Shown piece after piece: positions 7,205 to 15,092 of a stretch of DNA of 64,000 nucleotides (the stretch's first letter is position 1; every line of letters starts with the position of its first letter). Under the pieces are notes generated by a model. It had not been told where the DNA came from, did not search any database, and saw only the letters and a program-made list of their open reading frames with translations. The translations under genes were made by a program, and so were the position numbers. This DNA comes from Thiofaba sp039822285 (GTDB lineage Bacteria > Pseudomonadota > Gammaproteobacteria > Halothiobacillales > Halothiobacillaceae): assembly GCF_039822285.1 (NCBI RefSeq), contig NZ_JBAJEY010000007.1, forward strand, positions 1-64,000, given 5' to 3'.

Positions 7205-8908
7205 TTACACCAGGATCATTTCGTTGAGGCCGGCGCCGGCCGGGACCATGGGGTAGACGTTCTCGGTCGGATCGGTGCGGAAGTCCATGAACACCAGGCG
7301 ATCCTTGAGCTTGAAGGCCTCCCGCAACGCCCCCTCCACGTCCGCCGGCTTGTCAATCAGCATGCCGACATGACCGTAGGCCTCGGCCAGCTTGACGAAG
7401 TCCGGCAGGGCCTCCATGTAGCTCATCGCATAGCGGCCGGAGTAGAAGAACTCCTGCCACTGACGGACCATACCGAGGTAGCGGTTGTTGAGGCTGATCA
7501 CCTTGACCGGCAGGTGGTACTGCAGGGCAGTGGAGAGCTCCTGGATGTTCATCTGGATGCTGCCCTCGCCGGTCACGCAGGCGACCTCGGCCTCGGGATA
7601 CGCCATCTTCACCCCGAGCGCCGCAGGCAGGCCGAAGCCCATGGTACCGAGGCCACCGGAGTTGATCCAGCGGTTCGGCTTGTCGAACTTGTAGTACTGC
7701 GCGGCCCACATCTGGTGCTGGCCCACGTCGGAGGTCACGTAGGCATCACCGCCGGTGACCTCCCACAGCTTCTCGACCACGTACTGCGGCTTGATGACCT
7801 CATCGCTCCACTGGTACTTCATGCAGTTGAGGCCGCGCCACTCCTCGATCTGCGCCCACCAGGCCGCCAGCGCCTCCTGATCCGGCGTGCGGCCTTCGTG
7901 CTCCATCAGGCGGATCATCTCGTTGAGCACGTCGCCCACCTGACCGACGATGGGCACATCCACCTTGACGTTCTTGGAGATCGATGCCGGATCGACGTCC
8001 ACGTGGACGATCTTGGCGGTCGGGCAGAACTTGGCGAGGTTGCCGGTCACACGGTCATCGAAGCGCGCACCGATGGCGATCAGCACGTCGCAATGATGCA
8101 TACCCATGTTCGCCTCGTAGGTACCGTGCATGCCGAGCATGCCGACGAACTGGCGATCGCTGGCTGGATAGGCGCCCAGGCCCATCAGGGTGTTGGTGAT
8201 GGGGTAGTTCAGCTTGCGGGTGAAGCGGGTGAGCTGCTCGGAGGCATGGCCCAGCACCACCCCACCGCCGGTGTAGATCATCGGCCGCTTGGCGGAGAGG
8301 ATCAGATCGACCGCCTTCTTGATCTGCCCGCCATGCCCCTTCACCGTGGGGTTGTAGGAGCGCAGGGACACCGACTTCGGGTATTCGAAGGGAATCTTGA
8401 CCTTCGGATCGGTCACATCCTTGGGAATGTCGACCAGCACCGGGCCCGGGCGGCCGGTGGTGGCGATGTAGAAGGCCTTCTTGATGGTCGCGGCGAGGTC
8501 GCGCACATCCTTGACCAGGAAATTGTGCTTCACGCACGGACGGGTGATGCCGACGTTGTCGACTTCCTGAAAGGCGTCGTTGCCGATCAGACTGGTCGGC
8601 ACCTGGCCGGTAAAGACCACCAGCGGAATGGAGTCCATATTCGCCGTCGCGATACCGGTGACGGCATTGGTTGCCCCAGGGCCCGAGGTCACCAGCACCA
8701 CGCCCGGGCGACCGGTGGCACGCGCATAGCCATCGGCCATGTGGGTGGCACCCTGCTCGTGGCGCACCAGCACATGCTTGACCTGCTCCTGCTGGAACAG
8801 GGCGTCATAGATGTGCAATACCGCACCGCCAGGATAACCGAAGACGACATCGACGCCCTCTTCCTGCAGGCAGCGGACAAAGATCTCTGCGCCGGACAAC
8901 AACTCCAC
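7205..8908 (-). CDS. ilvI: Acetolactate synthase large (catalytic) subunit
   Basis: Thiamine diphosphate- and FAD-dependent enzyme, 567 residues, making 2-acetolactate or 2-aceto-2-hydroxybutyrate. The N-terminal pyrimidine-binding domain has GYPGGAVLHIYD with HEQGATHMADGYARATG, the catalytic glutamate region. The central FAD domain follows, and the C-terminal pyrophosphate domain carries CVTGEGSIQMNIQEL, a GDG-type ThDP/Mg motif. The start is GTG 8908 with GGGGAG eight bases upstream. The upstream 394 bases contain a multi-hairpin repeat and one possible -10 (TACAAT, 9224-9219) on the minus strand. Confidence 0.96.
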   Translation of the reverse strand: MELLSGAEIFVRCLQEEGVDVVFGYPGGAVLHIYDALFQQEQVKHVLVRHEQGATHMADGYARATGRPGVVLVTSGPGATNAVTGIATANMDSIPLVVFTGQVPTSLIGNDAFQEVDNVGITRPCVKHNFLVKDVRDLAATIKKAFYIATTGRPGPVLVDIPKDVTDPKVKIPFEYPKSVSLRSYNPTVKGHGGQIKKAVDLILSAKRPMIYTGGGVVLGHASEQLTRFTRKLNYPITNTLMGLGAYPASDRQFVGMLGMHGTYEANMGMHHCDVLIAIGARFDDRVTGNLAKFCPTAKIVHVDVDPASISKNVKVDVPIVGQVGDVLNEMIRLMEHEGRTPDQEALAAWWAQIEEWRGLNCMKYQWSDEVIKPQYVVEKLWEVTGGDAYVTSDVGQHQMWAAQYYKFDKPNRWINSGGLGTMGFGLPAALGVKMAYPEAEVACVTGEGSIQMNIQELSTALQYHLPVKVISLNNRYLGMVRQWQEFFYSGRYAMSYMEALPDFVKLAEAYGHVGMLIDKPADVEGALREAFKLKDRLVFMDFRTDPTENVYPMVPAGAGLNEMILV

Positions 8909-9302
8909 GAATGGTGACTCCCCAAGTAAACGCGGACTCGAACAACGCCGCCAGGAGCGGCATTAGCAGGCCGTTGAAAAACGCTTTCAACAGCCTGTTA
9001 AGGCAAGCCATGGATGGCTTGCACGAAGATCAATCACAATAAGCGATTGATCTTCGGAGCCCGTCGCGGACATGTGCCGCGACGGGGCGAGTTGAAAAGG
9101 GCACGATGCCCTTTTTCAACATCCTGTTAGGATGCGCAGCGTTCCCCACGAGGCGGAGTCCATGGCCGGACCCCACCGCGGGAGAAGCCGCGCACAATTC
9201 GGATGCGAAAGAGACCGTATTGTACGCATCCTGCCTTGATCCGCCAGCCTTGGGGCTGGATGGTCTTTCAGAGGCGCCCCCGGGCCCGCGCCCACGCCCC
9301 GA
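8909..9302. other. Gene-free gap upstream of ilvI
   Basis: This 394-base gap holds the five-hairpin repeat (8967-9120). On the minus strand a possible TACAAT -10 at 9224-9219 could drive ilvI, but its -35 is poor. I see no convincing leader peptide for ilvI and no other gene. Confidence 0.6.
8967..9120. repeat. Five-hairpin intergenic repeat, copy B
   Basis: Hairpin arms: 8967-8979/8985-8997, 9003-9011/9014-9022 (GCAAGCCAT), 9025-9035/9045-9055 (GAAGATCAATC), 9060-9069/9077-9086 (CCCGTCGCGG) and 9091-9103/9107-9120 (GTTGAAAAGGGCA, one bulge). The last three match copy A at 8-105, with compensatory changes in the first and third of them. On the ilvI transcript the repeat would sit in the 5' leader. 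Confidence 0.85.
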
Positions 9303-10265
9303 TCAGGACCCCGGCGCGCCCCAGCCTGCGGCCTGAGTCGGCTCCTCCACCTTGCCTCCCGATACCTTGCGCAAGGCCTGCAACACAGCGTCCGGGGATG
9401 ACCTGAGTTTGAAGAAGCTCGGCCCCGAGCCCATCATCGACAGGTCAGGAAAGTACAGCGCCATGCGGTAACGCATGTGCAGGGCCTCGGCCTTGTTGCC
9501 ACTGACCAGGATCTCGTAGGGCAGGTAGGCCGCCCGCTTGCGCGGCTCGACATCGATCATCCCCATCTGGAAGGCATCATCTCCGTACTTGTCGCCCCCG
9601 GCCGCCTCCGTACGCATGGCCACGCCAAACAGCACCTGCTGCTTGCCCGGGATATCCACCCGATACACCTTCTCCACCCCGCCCTTCCTGTCAGCCAGGT
9701 TGGCCTCGATCGACTTCACCGCCTCCTCGAAGCTGCCGAACTTGCCGAGATCGTAGGCATCGTCGAAGTACTCCATGCCCACGGCGTAGTTGTAATTGGC
9801 CAGATCCTTGGCGCTCATGCCATTCGCACCGAACGGCTCCTTGCAACCGATGGACTTCTCCAAGGCCTCGGCCGTCTTCGCCAATAAATCCTGCAGGCGG
9901 AAGGCGGCGGCCAGGTAGGCCGGGTTGGTGCAGGCCACCTGCACCGCCCCGCCCGTATCCGCCAGCGACACGCGCATGACGGCGCCATAGGCCCCGCGGT
10001 CGGTTTTCGCGGCGGTCTTCTTCAATGCGTCGCTGGTCAGCACGAGCACGCGCGTCTTGTCATACGGAGCGTAGTCCCCCACCACCGTGAAGCCGGACTC
10101 CTTGAGCTTTTTCTTGAGCTGGTCGCTCACCGTGCGGAAATCCTCCCGCTGGTCCGGCGCGGCCAGGAAGGGCTTGAGCAATTCTTCGGCGTGAGCACTG
10201 GCGGCCAGCACCATTCCCAGAGCACAGGCGGAAAAACTGGCTTTCAATGCAGGCATCAATTTCAT
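9303..10265 (-). CDS. Secreted protein of unknown function
   Basis: Protein of 320 residues with a classical Sec signal (MKLMPALKASFSACALGMVLAASAHA), hence periplasmic or exported. The segment SGFTVVGDYAPYDKTRVLVL and the following 60 residues loosely resemble the first part of DUF302-type folds, but I cannot name the family. Two cysteines (VACTNPAY and SIGCKEPF) could form a disulfide. ATG 10265 has GGAGA upstream. It follows the FadL-type gene in the same direction, but a terminator lies between, so independent control is possible. No enzymatic motif is seen. Confidence 0.7.
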   Translation of the reverse strand: MKLMPALKASFSACALGMVLAASAHAEELLKPFLAAPDQREDFRTVSDQLKKKLKESGFTVVGDYAPYDKTRVLVLTSDALKKTAAKTDRGAYGAVMRVSLADTGGAVQVACTNPAYLAAAFRLQDLLAKTAEALEKSIGCKEPFGANGMSAKDLANYNYAVGMEYFDDAYDLGKFGSFEEAVKSIEANLADRKGGVEKVYRVDIPGKQQVLFGVAMRTEAAGGDKYGDDAFQMGMIDVEPRKRAAYLPYEILVSGNKAEALHMRYRMALYFPDLSMMGSGPSFFKLRSSPDAVLQALRKVSGGKVEEPTQAAGWGAPGS

Positions 10266-10283
10266 CGATTTTCTCCAAGCAAA

Positions 10284-10308
10284 GAAAAAGGGCGACTTGC
10301 GCCGCCCT
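10284..10308 (-). terminator. Terminator after the FadL-type gene
   Basis: On the minus strand GGGCG (10307-10303), loop, CGCCC (10294-10290), followed by TTTTTCTTT. Confidence 0.65.
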
Positions 10309-10351
10309 CGAGCTCGATTTCGTCAAGCGATCAATGCCGCTGGACGTGACA

Positions 10352-11629
10352 TCAGAAGTGGTAGTTGTAGTTCACGCGCCAGACGGTCTGGCTGTGGGAG
10401 ACCGACATGCCGGTATTCATCGGCCCGGTGCCGGCCTGCTCGACCTCCGGGGCGTACATGAAGGACGCCGCAAGGGAATGACCGCCGCCGATGTTCCAAC
10501 CCACACCCACCGTGTAGTGCTTCTCGGTAATGGCGGGGAAGAGGTAGTTGACGGTGTCCGAAGGAATCGGGTTCTTGGCGTAGTTGAAGCCCGCGCGCAG
10601 GGCCACGCCCGGAGCCACCATGTACTGACCGCCGATCATGTAGACCGTCTGGTCGTCCCAGTTCTGGTCCATGGAACCGACCATGCCATCCGGACCGAAG
10701 TTGAAGGTCTTCATGGTCTTGGACCACATCAGGCGCTTGATGTCGGCCGCGAGCATGAATTTGTCGGTGACGTTCCAGGCCATGCCCACCGCATAGGTCT
10801 CCGGCCACTGGAAGTCGGCGACGCGATACGGAATGGAGGTCTGGCCATCGCAGCCCGGGATGCTCATGCTCAGACAGGTGCCATTGCCGGTCAGGTCGCT
10901 GATGTGCGTCTTGCTGTGGTAGGTGGCGCCCAGCGCGAAGGCCTTGTTGATCTTGTAGTGCGCGCCCAGCTTGAACGCGAAGCCGTCGCCCTTCATCCGC
11001 CCATTGAAATCACTGCTGTCGGACACATTGACGTAGGCCCCGGAGTTGGGGTCGAGCATTTGCAGGTCCAAGGTGGCGCGGACATAGTCGAGCTGGCCTG
11101 CAACGGCGAGCGAATCGTTGACCTGGTAAGCCAAGGGCAGCATCACGCGCATGAAGCCGAGTTCGGAGCGCTGCGGCTGATTGAGGGAAAACGCCCCCCC
11201 GCTCATCATGCTGGTCAGGGCCGCGGTCAGGCTGCCATCGTACTCGGTACCCATGCCACCTTGGGCCAGCACGCCGATGCCGTAGGCGAAGGGGCCCTGC
11301 TTGCGCACCAAAGAGAAGGAAGGCATGAGGTAGGAGTCACCGCCGGAGGCAAACCCCATGCCGCCAGGACCGCCCAGTCGGGTCTCGACATTGGGCTGCA
11401 GCAGGGTCAGCCCCACGCCGACATCCCAACCTTCCCTCTTCAGGGCCAGGGTGGCGGGGTTGTTCATCATGGCGGAGTTGCCCGAGTCGTAGGCCATGGA
11501 GGCACCACCCATGCCACCGGCCTTGGCGCCGAAGGCCTCCATGTTCATACCGTTGGTCGCATAAGCGGGGGCGGCCACAAGGGTGGCAACGGCGGTGGCG
11601 AGAATCGAACGCTTCAGCGTGGATGTCAT
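10352..11629 (-). CDS. OmpP1/FadL-family outer membrane transporter
   Basis: Outer membrane beta-barrel protein of 425 residues with a cleaved signal ending at PAYA. The mature N-terminus TNGMNMEAFGAKAGGMGGAS and the NPATLA segment are the FadL hatch-type start; the rest alternates in barrel fashion and ends with an aromatic residue (YNYHF), a normal BAM signal. FadL relatives carry hydrophobic compounds such as fatty acids or aromatics. In sulfur oxidisers they have been suggested to take up hydrophobic sulfur, but nothing here fixes the substrate. AAGGAG lies seven bases before the ATG. A perfect FNR-type box is about 140 bases upstream. Confidence 0.85.
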   Translation of the reverse strand: MTSTLKRSILATAVATLVAAPAYATNGMNMEAFGAKAGGMGGASMAYDSGNSAMMNNPATLALKREGWDVGVGLTLLQPNVETRLGGPGGMGFASGGDSYLMPSFSLVRKQGPFAYGIGVLAQGGMGTEYDGSLTAALTSMMSGGAFSLNQPQRSELGFMRVMLPLAYQVNDSLAVAGQLDYVRATLDLQMLDPNSGAYVNVSDSSDFNGRMKGDGFAFKLGAHYKINKAFALGATYHSKTHISDLTGNGTCLSMSIPGCDGQTSIPYRVADFQWPETYAVGMAWNVTDKFMLAADIKRLMWSKTMKTFNFGPDGMVGSMDQNWDDQTVYMIGGQYMVAPGVALRAGFNYAKNPIPSDTVNYLFPAITEKHYTVGVGWNIGGGHSLAASFMYAPEVEQAGTGPMNTGMSVSHSQTVWRVNYNYHF

Positions 11630-12007
11630 GCCTTGCTCCTTAGTTGTTTACTTGGTTTGTCGCAGATGCACAGTTGACGGCCTCCGTTTGAGGCTGCGCG
11701 GAACCTTCGCAGGTGACACGGATACTTGTCAAAACCGTAAAACGCGCGCCAGGAGCATCAGAATTTATTGATATTCATCAAAAAGACATCAAGACCGGGC
11801 AAGGCGCGCCACCAAGCACAACACAAAAAGACACAACCCTTTGATTTTCAATGGATCAACGAGATCATCAGGCTATTCCATGCCACATTATCAAAGGTTA
11901 TTAAAGAGAAAACAGAACCGATCCTGAGCGATTGAGCAAAAGACTCAGGAAAGACGCGCCCTGACACGCACCTTTCAAATTTTTGAATGACTGTATCAGG
12001 CCGGATT
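11630..12007. other. AT-rich regulatory gap upstream of the FadL-type gene
   Basis: This 378-base gap is clearly more AT-rich than its surroundings and contains no plausible gene. It has an FNR-like box (11768-11781), another wider TTGAT/ATCAA pair near 11841-11859 and a TTCAAATTTTTGAA palindrome (11974-11987). Confidence 0.65.
11768..11781. promoter_or_regulatory. FNR/ANR-type box
   Basis: TTGATATTCATCAA is a perfect TTGAT-N4-ATCAA match. On the minus strand a TTTTAC hexamer begins about 32 bases downstream of the box centre, near the place expected for a class II FNR-activated promoter of the FadL-type gene. Confidence 0.6.
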
Positions 12008-12379
12008 TCAGCCGAAGTTGAGCTGGATTTCGGCACCCGATGCGAAGGCAAGCCAGGTGGCCATGCCGGCCACGGTGGCTTCGGGCATGAGCTGCTCGCG
12101 AGTGAGCGCGCCCATGGAAAGCGAGGCGGAGCAGGCAATCATCTCCACCCCCTGCTCCAGGCAGGTGGCACGCAGTTCGACCAGATCGGGGACGGCGTCC
12201 GCCATGGGCCCCGGCACCTCGAGGCGCGGCGCCGGGCGCAACAACTCCAGCCCGCCGAAGGCGAAGAACAGCTTGCACTCGTAGTCCATGGCCGCGGCGG
12301 TTGCCGCCATCATCAGCGGCGCATAGGCAGATTCTGGCGTGGCCCGGGTGATGAGCAGGGCGAGACGTTTGCGGGACAT
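12008..12379 (-). CDS. DsrE2-type sulfur-relay protein
   Basis: DsrE/DsrF/DrsH-like protein of 123 residues. It shows the family pattern LALLIT.A, PLMMAATAAAMDYECKLFFAFGGLELL, and ELRATCLEQGVEMIACSASL with GMATWLAFASGAEI at the end. The two cysteines of the CLEQGVEMIAC segment are candidate persulfide carriers. It is the last gene of a rhodanese-tusA-dsrE operon like the one known from Allochromatium and other sulfur oxidisers, where it passes sulfane sulfur in the cytoplasm. ATG 12379 gives the normal family start; ATG 12406 is possible. Confidence 0.82.
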   Translation of the reverse strand: MSRKRLALLITRATPESAYAPLMMAATAAAMDYECKLFFAFGGLELLRPAPRLEVPGPMADAVPDLVELRATCLEQGVEMIACSASLSMGALTREQLMPEATVAGMATWLAFASGAEIQLNFG

Positions 12380-12446
12380 GGGCAGACCTTGGAGATCGAT
12401 GTTCACAGCCCTTCAGGCCGGAGAGAACGAAGGGGACAAGCTGCGT

Positions 12447-12686
12447 TCAGCCCACCCGCTTGCGTAGGTGGAGACGGATCACATCGCCCAAATATTCCAC
12501 CTGATCGAGCCGGTGCCCCGTGGCCTCGGCATAGGCGGCGAAATCGCGGGGCGCTGCCTCGTCCGTGGCGAGCACGAGAAGGACCTGCCCCGCCCCCAGC
12601 CCCGCCAGGGCCTGCTTGGCCTTGAGCAGGGGCATGGGGCATGGCAGGCCGCGCGCGTCCAGCTCGGCATCAAAGGGGCGGTCCAT
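12447..12686 (-). CDS. tusA: Sulfur carrier protein TusA
   Basis: Small TusA/SirA-fold protein of 79 residues. The signature ELDARGLPCPMPLLKAKQAL contains the persulfide-carrying cysteine (residue 16) in the CPxP motif. The C-terminal half VLLVLATDEAAPRDFAAYAEATGH matches the family. Its ATG overlaps the rhodanese stop (TGATG). In sulfur oxidisers TusA takes sulfur from rhodanese and hands it on to Dsr or sHdr systems, rather than acting only in tRNA thiolation. Confidence 0.93.
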   Translation of the reverse strand: MDRPFDAELDARGLPCPMPLLKAKQALAGLGAGQVLLVLATDEAAPRDFAAYAEATGHRLDQVEYLGDVIRLHLRKRVG

Positions 12687-13027
12687 CACAGCAGCGCGCT
12701 GTCGGCCTCGGGGGCAACGATGGGCAGTCGCTCCCCCGCCCAGGCCATGATGCCACCGGCCAGGTTGTAGGTATTCTCGATCCCCTGCCGCGCGAGGAAG
12801 GCGCAGGCCTGGGCGGAACGCGCGCCGCTCTGGCAATAGACGACGATCTTGTCCTGCCCCTTGAGCTTGTCGACGTTCAGTGGCAGAAGATGAAGCGGGA
12901 GAAGCTTGGCTCCCGGGATGATGCCGTAGGCGGTCTCGCCCGGGGTGCGAACGTCCAGCAGCAGGAATTTTTCCCCCGCAAGCCAGGTCGAAAGTTCGCG
13001 CGCATCCACATGCTCGATGGAAAACAT
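12686..13027 (-). CDS. Rhodanese-domain sulfurtransferase
   Basis: Single-domain rhodanese of 113 residues, cytoplasmic (no signal). It has LLLDVRTPGETAYGIIPGA and the active-site loop YCQSGARSAQA with catalytic cysteine, then YNLAGGIMAW. As first gene of the rhd-tusA-dsrE2 operon it probably loads sulfane sulfur onto TusA. GAGG lies upstream of ATG 13027. The start region is shared with, or overlaps, the divergent bepA start. Confidence 0.92.
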   Translation of the reverse strand: MFSIEHVDARELSTWLAGEKFLLLDVRTPGETAYGIIPGAKLLPLHLLPLNVDKLKGQDKIVVYCQSGARSAQACAFLARQGIENTYNLAGGIMAWAGERLPIVAPEADSALL

Positions 13028-13034
13028 TTTGAAA

Positions 13035-14507
13035 GTGCCTCGATTGAAAAATTCTTTGCATCGCCCGCTCGCGGGCAGCCTTGCCGGCGCACTGGCCGGG
13101 ATGCTCATCATGGCTGCCCAGCCAGCCCTCGCCGGCCCGTACGACAACCTGCCCGACATGGGCGAGGCCATCGACCGCGATATCAGCCTGGCAGAAGAGC
13201 TAGCCATGGGCGACGGCTTCATGCAAGCCCTCAAGCGCAAGGCGACCTTCATCACCCATCCCCTGCTCAACCACTACGTCCAGTCACTCGGCGAACGCCT
13301 GGCCGCGGCGAGCGCCTGGAATGCCTACCCGTTCCATTTCACCATCATCCAGGATGACACGATCAACGCCTTCGCCGCTCCCGGGGGGCACATCAGCCTT
13401 TTTTCCGGCCTGATCCTGCACACCGACAACGAGAACGAGCTGGCCGGGGTCATGGCGCACGAGATGGCGCACGTCACCCAACGCCACGTGGCACGCATGA
13501 TCGCAGGCGGGGCCAGCATGAACCTGACCGCGCTCGCGGCACTCGCCGCGGCCATCCTGGTGGGCGGCTCGAACCCCCAGGCCGCTGCCGCCGCCGTCAA
13601 CCTGGGCATGGCCGGCGCGATCCAGCAGCAGATCAATTTCACCCGCGACCACGAGTACGAGGCCGACCGCATCGGCATCCAGATCCTTTCCGGCGCGGGC
13701 TTCGACCCACAGGGCATGGTCAGTTTCTTCGAGAAGCTCGCCCGCCAGGAGGGCGACGGATTCTACGTGCATAACGAGCTGTTGCGTACCCACCCCGTCA
13801 CCACCAACCGCATCGCCGAGGCCGCCAGTCGCGCCCGCGCTGCCCGTCCCAGCAAGGTTTTCAACCAGCCGGACTATGCCTATGCCAAGGCCACCCTGGC
13901 TGCCCTGCTCGACCCCCGCCCCCTGACCTCGGCCGGGCGGCTGAGCAAGGCGGCGGGGGACGATGTGGAGCGCTACCAGCGCGCCCTGCTCCTGAACCGA
14001 GCCGGACGCCCGCAAGAGGCCCTGCCGATCCTGCTCGAGCTGTATGGCAAGGCAGCGGACAACCTCTGGATCGGCACCCTGCTCGCAGAAACCCGCCGCC
14101 AGCTGAACCAGGATGACCAGGCCATCGAGGTACTCCGCGCGCAACTTGACCTGTTTCCCGGCCACCCCTTGCTAACCATGCAACTGGGCCAGCTGTGGAT
14201 GGCGAAGGATCCGGAACGCGCCTACAGCCTGCTGCGCCAGGCTCTGCGCGACAACCCAAGCCACACCGGCCTGCTGCAGGCCTTCGCCGACGCGGCCCTG
14301 CGCGCAGGCCGTCGCGCCGAACACCATGAGGCCATGGGCCTGTTCTTCATCCAAGAGCGGCGCCTGCCCGAGGCCCGCGCGGAGTTGGAAACGGCACGCG
14401 CCCTAAGCCAGGGAGATGCCATCTCGCGCCAGCGGCTGGATGCCCTGATCGAGCGGGTGGAGACCGAAATCATCGAGGCACGCCGCCGCAAGGATCAGCA
14501 CTCGTGA
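13035..14507 (+). CDS. bepA: Beta-barrel assembly-enhancing protease BepA-like (M48)
   Basis: Periplasmic zinc metalloprotease of about 490 residues with C-terminal TPR repeats. The signal peptide (LAGALAGMLIMAAQPALA) precedes the M48 domain, which has the zinc motif HEMAH and the second ligand region DHEYEADRIG. TPR-type helices fill residues 300-480. BepA helps BAM assemble LptD and degrades stalled barrels. The start is uncertain: GTG 13035 or TTG 13044 gives a good signal peptide without touching the divergent rhodanese, whereas ATG 13017 would overlap it by 11 bases. Confidence 0.88.
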   Translation: MPRLKNSLHRPLAGSLAGALAGMLIMAAQPALAGPYDNLPDMGEAIDRDISLAEELAMGDGFMQALKRKATFITHPLLNHYVQSLGERLAAASAWNAYPFHFTIIQDDTINAFAAPGGHISLFSGLILHTDNENELAGVMAHEMAHVTQRHVARMIAGGASMNLTALAALAAAILVGGSNPQAAAAAVNLGMAGAIQQQINFTRDHEYEADRIGIQILSGAGFDPQGMVSFFEKLARQEGDGFYVHNELLRTHPVTTNRIAEAASRARAARPSKVFNQPDYAYAKATLAALLDPRPLTSAGRLSKAAGDDVERYQRALLLNRAGRPQEALPILLELYGKAADNLWIGTLLAETRRQLNQDDQAIEVLRAQLDLFPGHPLLTMQLGQLWMAKDPERAYSLLRQALRDNPSHTGLLQAFADAALRAGRRAEHHEAMGLFFIQERRLPEARAELETARALSQGDAISRQRLDALIERVETEIIEARRRKDQHS

Positions 14508-14559
14508 CACCGCGCCAGGGCGCATCGCGCCTGACCATACGGGGATAAAATATTTTTCC

Positions 14560-14587
14560 TTGCCTCACCATGAGGTCGGTTTATCCT
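14560..14587 (+). promoter_or_regulatory. Candidate soxX promoter
   Basis: TTGCCT (14560-14565), a 16-base spacer and TATCCT (14582-14587). An inverted repeat AACTGCTT/AAGCAGTT (14590-14597, 14603-14610) sits at the predicted start of transcription and could be an operator or a 5' hairpin. Confidence 0.45.
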
Positions 14588-14688
14588 GCAACTGCTTGAG
14601 GAAAGCAGTTTAAAGAGCGCCCTCCGCGGCCCGAGTGATGCGTGGAACGGGAGAAGGCGCCAACCCACCACCCCCAAAGGAGGAAGCC

Positions 14689-15069
14689 ATGCGGAAAATC
14701 GACCGCATCCTGGCGGCCAGCGTATCCGCCGCTGCGCTGATGGGCGCCCTTGCCCTGGCCACCCCGGCCATGGCGGACGAGAAGAAAGAACCCAAGAAGG
14801 AAATGACTGGCAAGGAGATTGCTTTCGATCGCGGCCTGGGCAACTGCCTGGCCTGCCACATGATCATGGGCGGTGACCAGCCCGGCACCATTGGCCCCCC
14901 GCTGATCGCCATGAAGCAGCGTTATCCGGACCGCAAGGCCCTGTACGACGTCATCTACGACCCGCGTACCAAGTTCGGCCCGCACACCATCATGCCGCCG
15001 ATCGGTGCCTACGGCATCCTGAGCAAGGATGAGCTGGAGAAGGTCGTGGACTTCATCCACAGCCTGTAA
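14689..15069 (+). CDS. soxX: Sulfur-oxidation cytochrome SoxX
   Basis: Periplasmic monoheme cytochrome c of 126 residues, the small subunit of SoxXA, which couples thiosulfate to SoxYZ by forming a disulfide. Signal peptide residues 1-29 end at PAMA. The heme motif is CLACH (Cys53, Cys56, His57), and the distal methionine is probably in IMPPIGAYGILSK, the usual SoxX segment. A near-perfect Shine-Dalgarno (AAAGGAGG) fixes the ATG. soxA follows 23 bases later. No soxYZ is present in this window. Confidence 0.95.
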   Translation: MRKIDRILAASVSAAALMGALALATPAMADEKKEPKKEMTGKEIAFDRGLGNCLACHMIMGGDQPGTIGPPLIAMKQRYPDRKALYDVIYDPRTKFGPHTIMPPIGAYGILSKDELEKVVDFIHSL

Positions 15070-15092
15070 GAGACGCGGAGAGGACCAAGACG

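Noticed and set aside
6629..8917. 762-codon open frame on the plus strand opposite ilvH and ilvI
   Set aside because: It mirrors ilvIH in the complementary frame, is rich in His, Asp and Gly as such GC-rich shadows are, and has no ribosome site or family motif.
8805..9011. Leu/Val-rich short frame before ilvI as a leader peptide
   Set aside because: It starts inside the multi-hairpin repeat and runs into ilvI in another frame; its Val run is only the ilvI start read out of frame.
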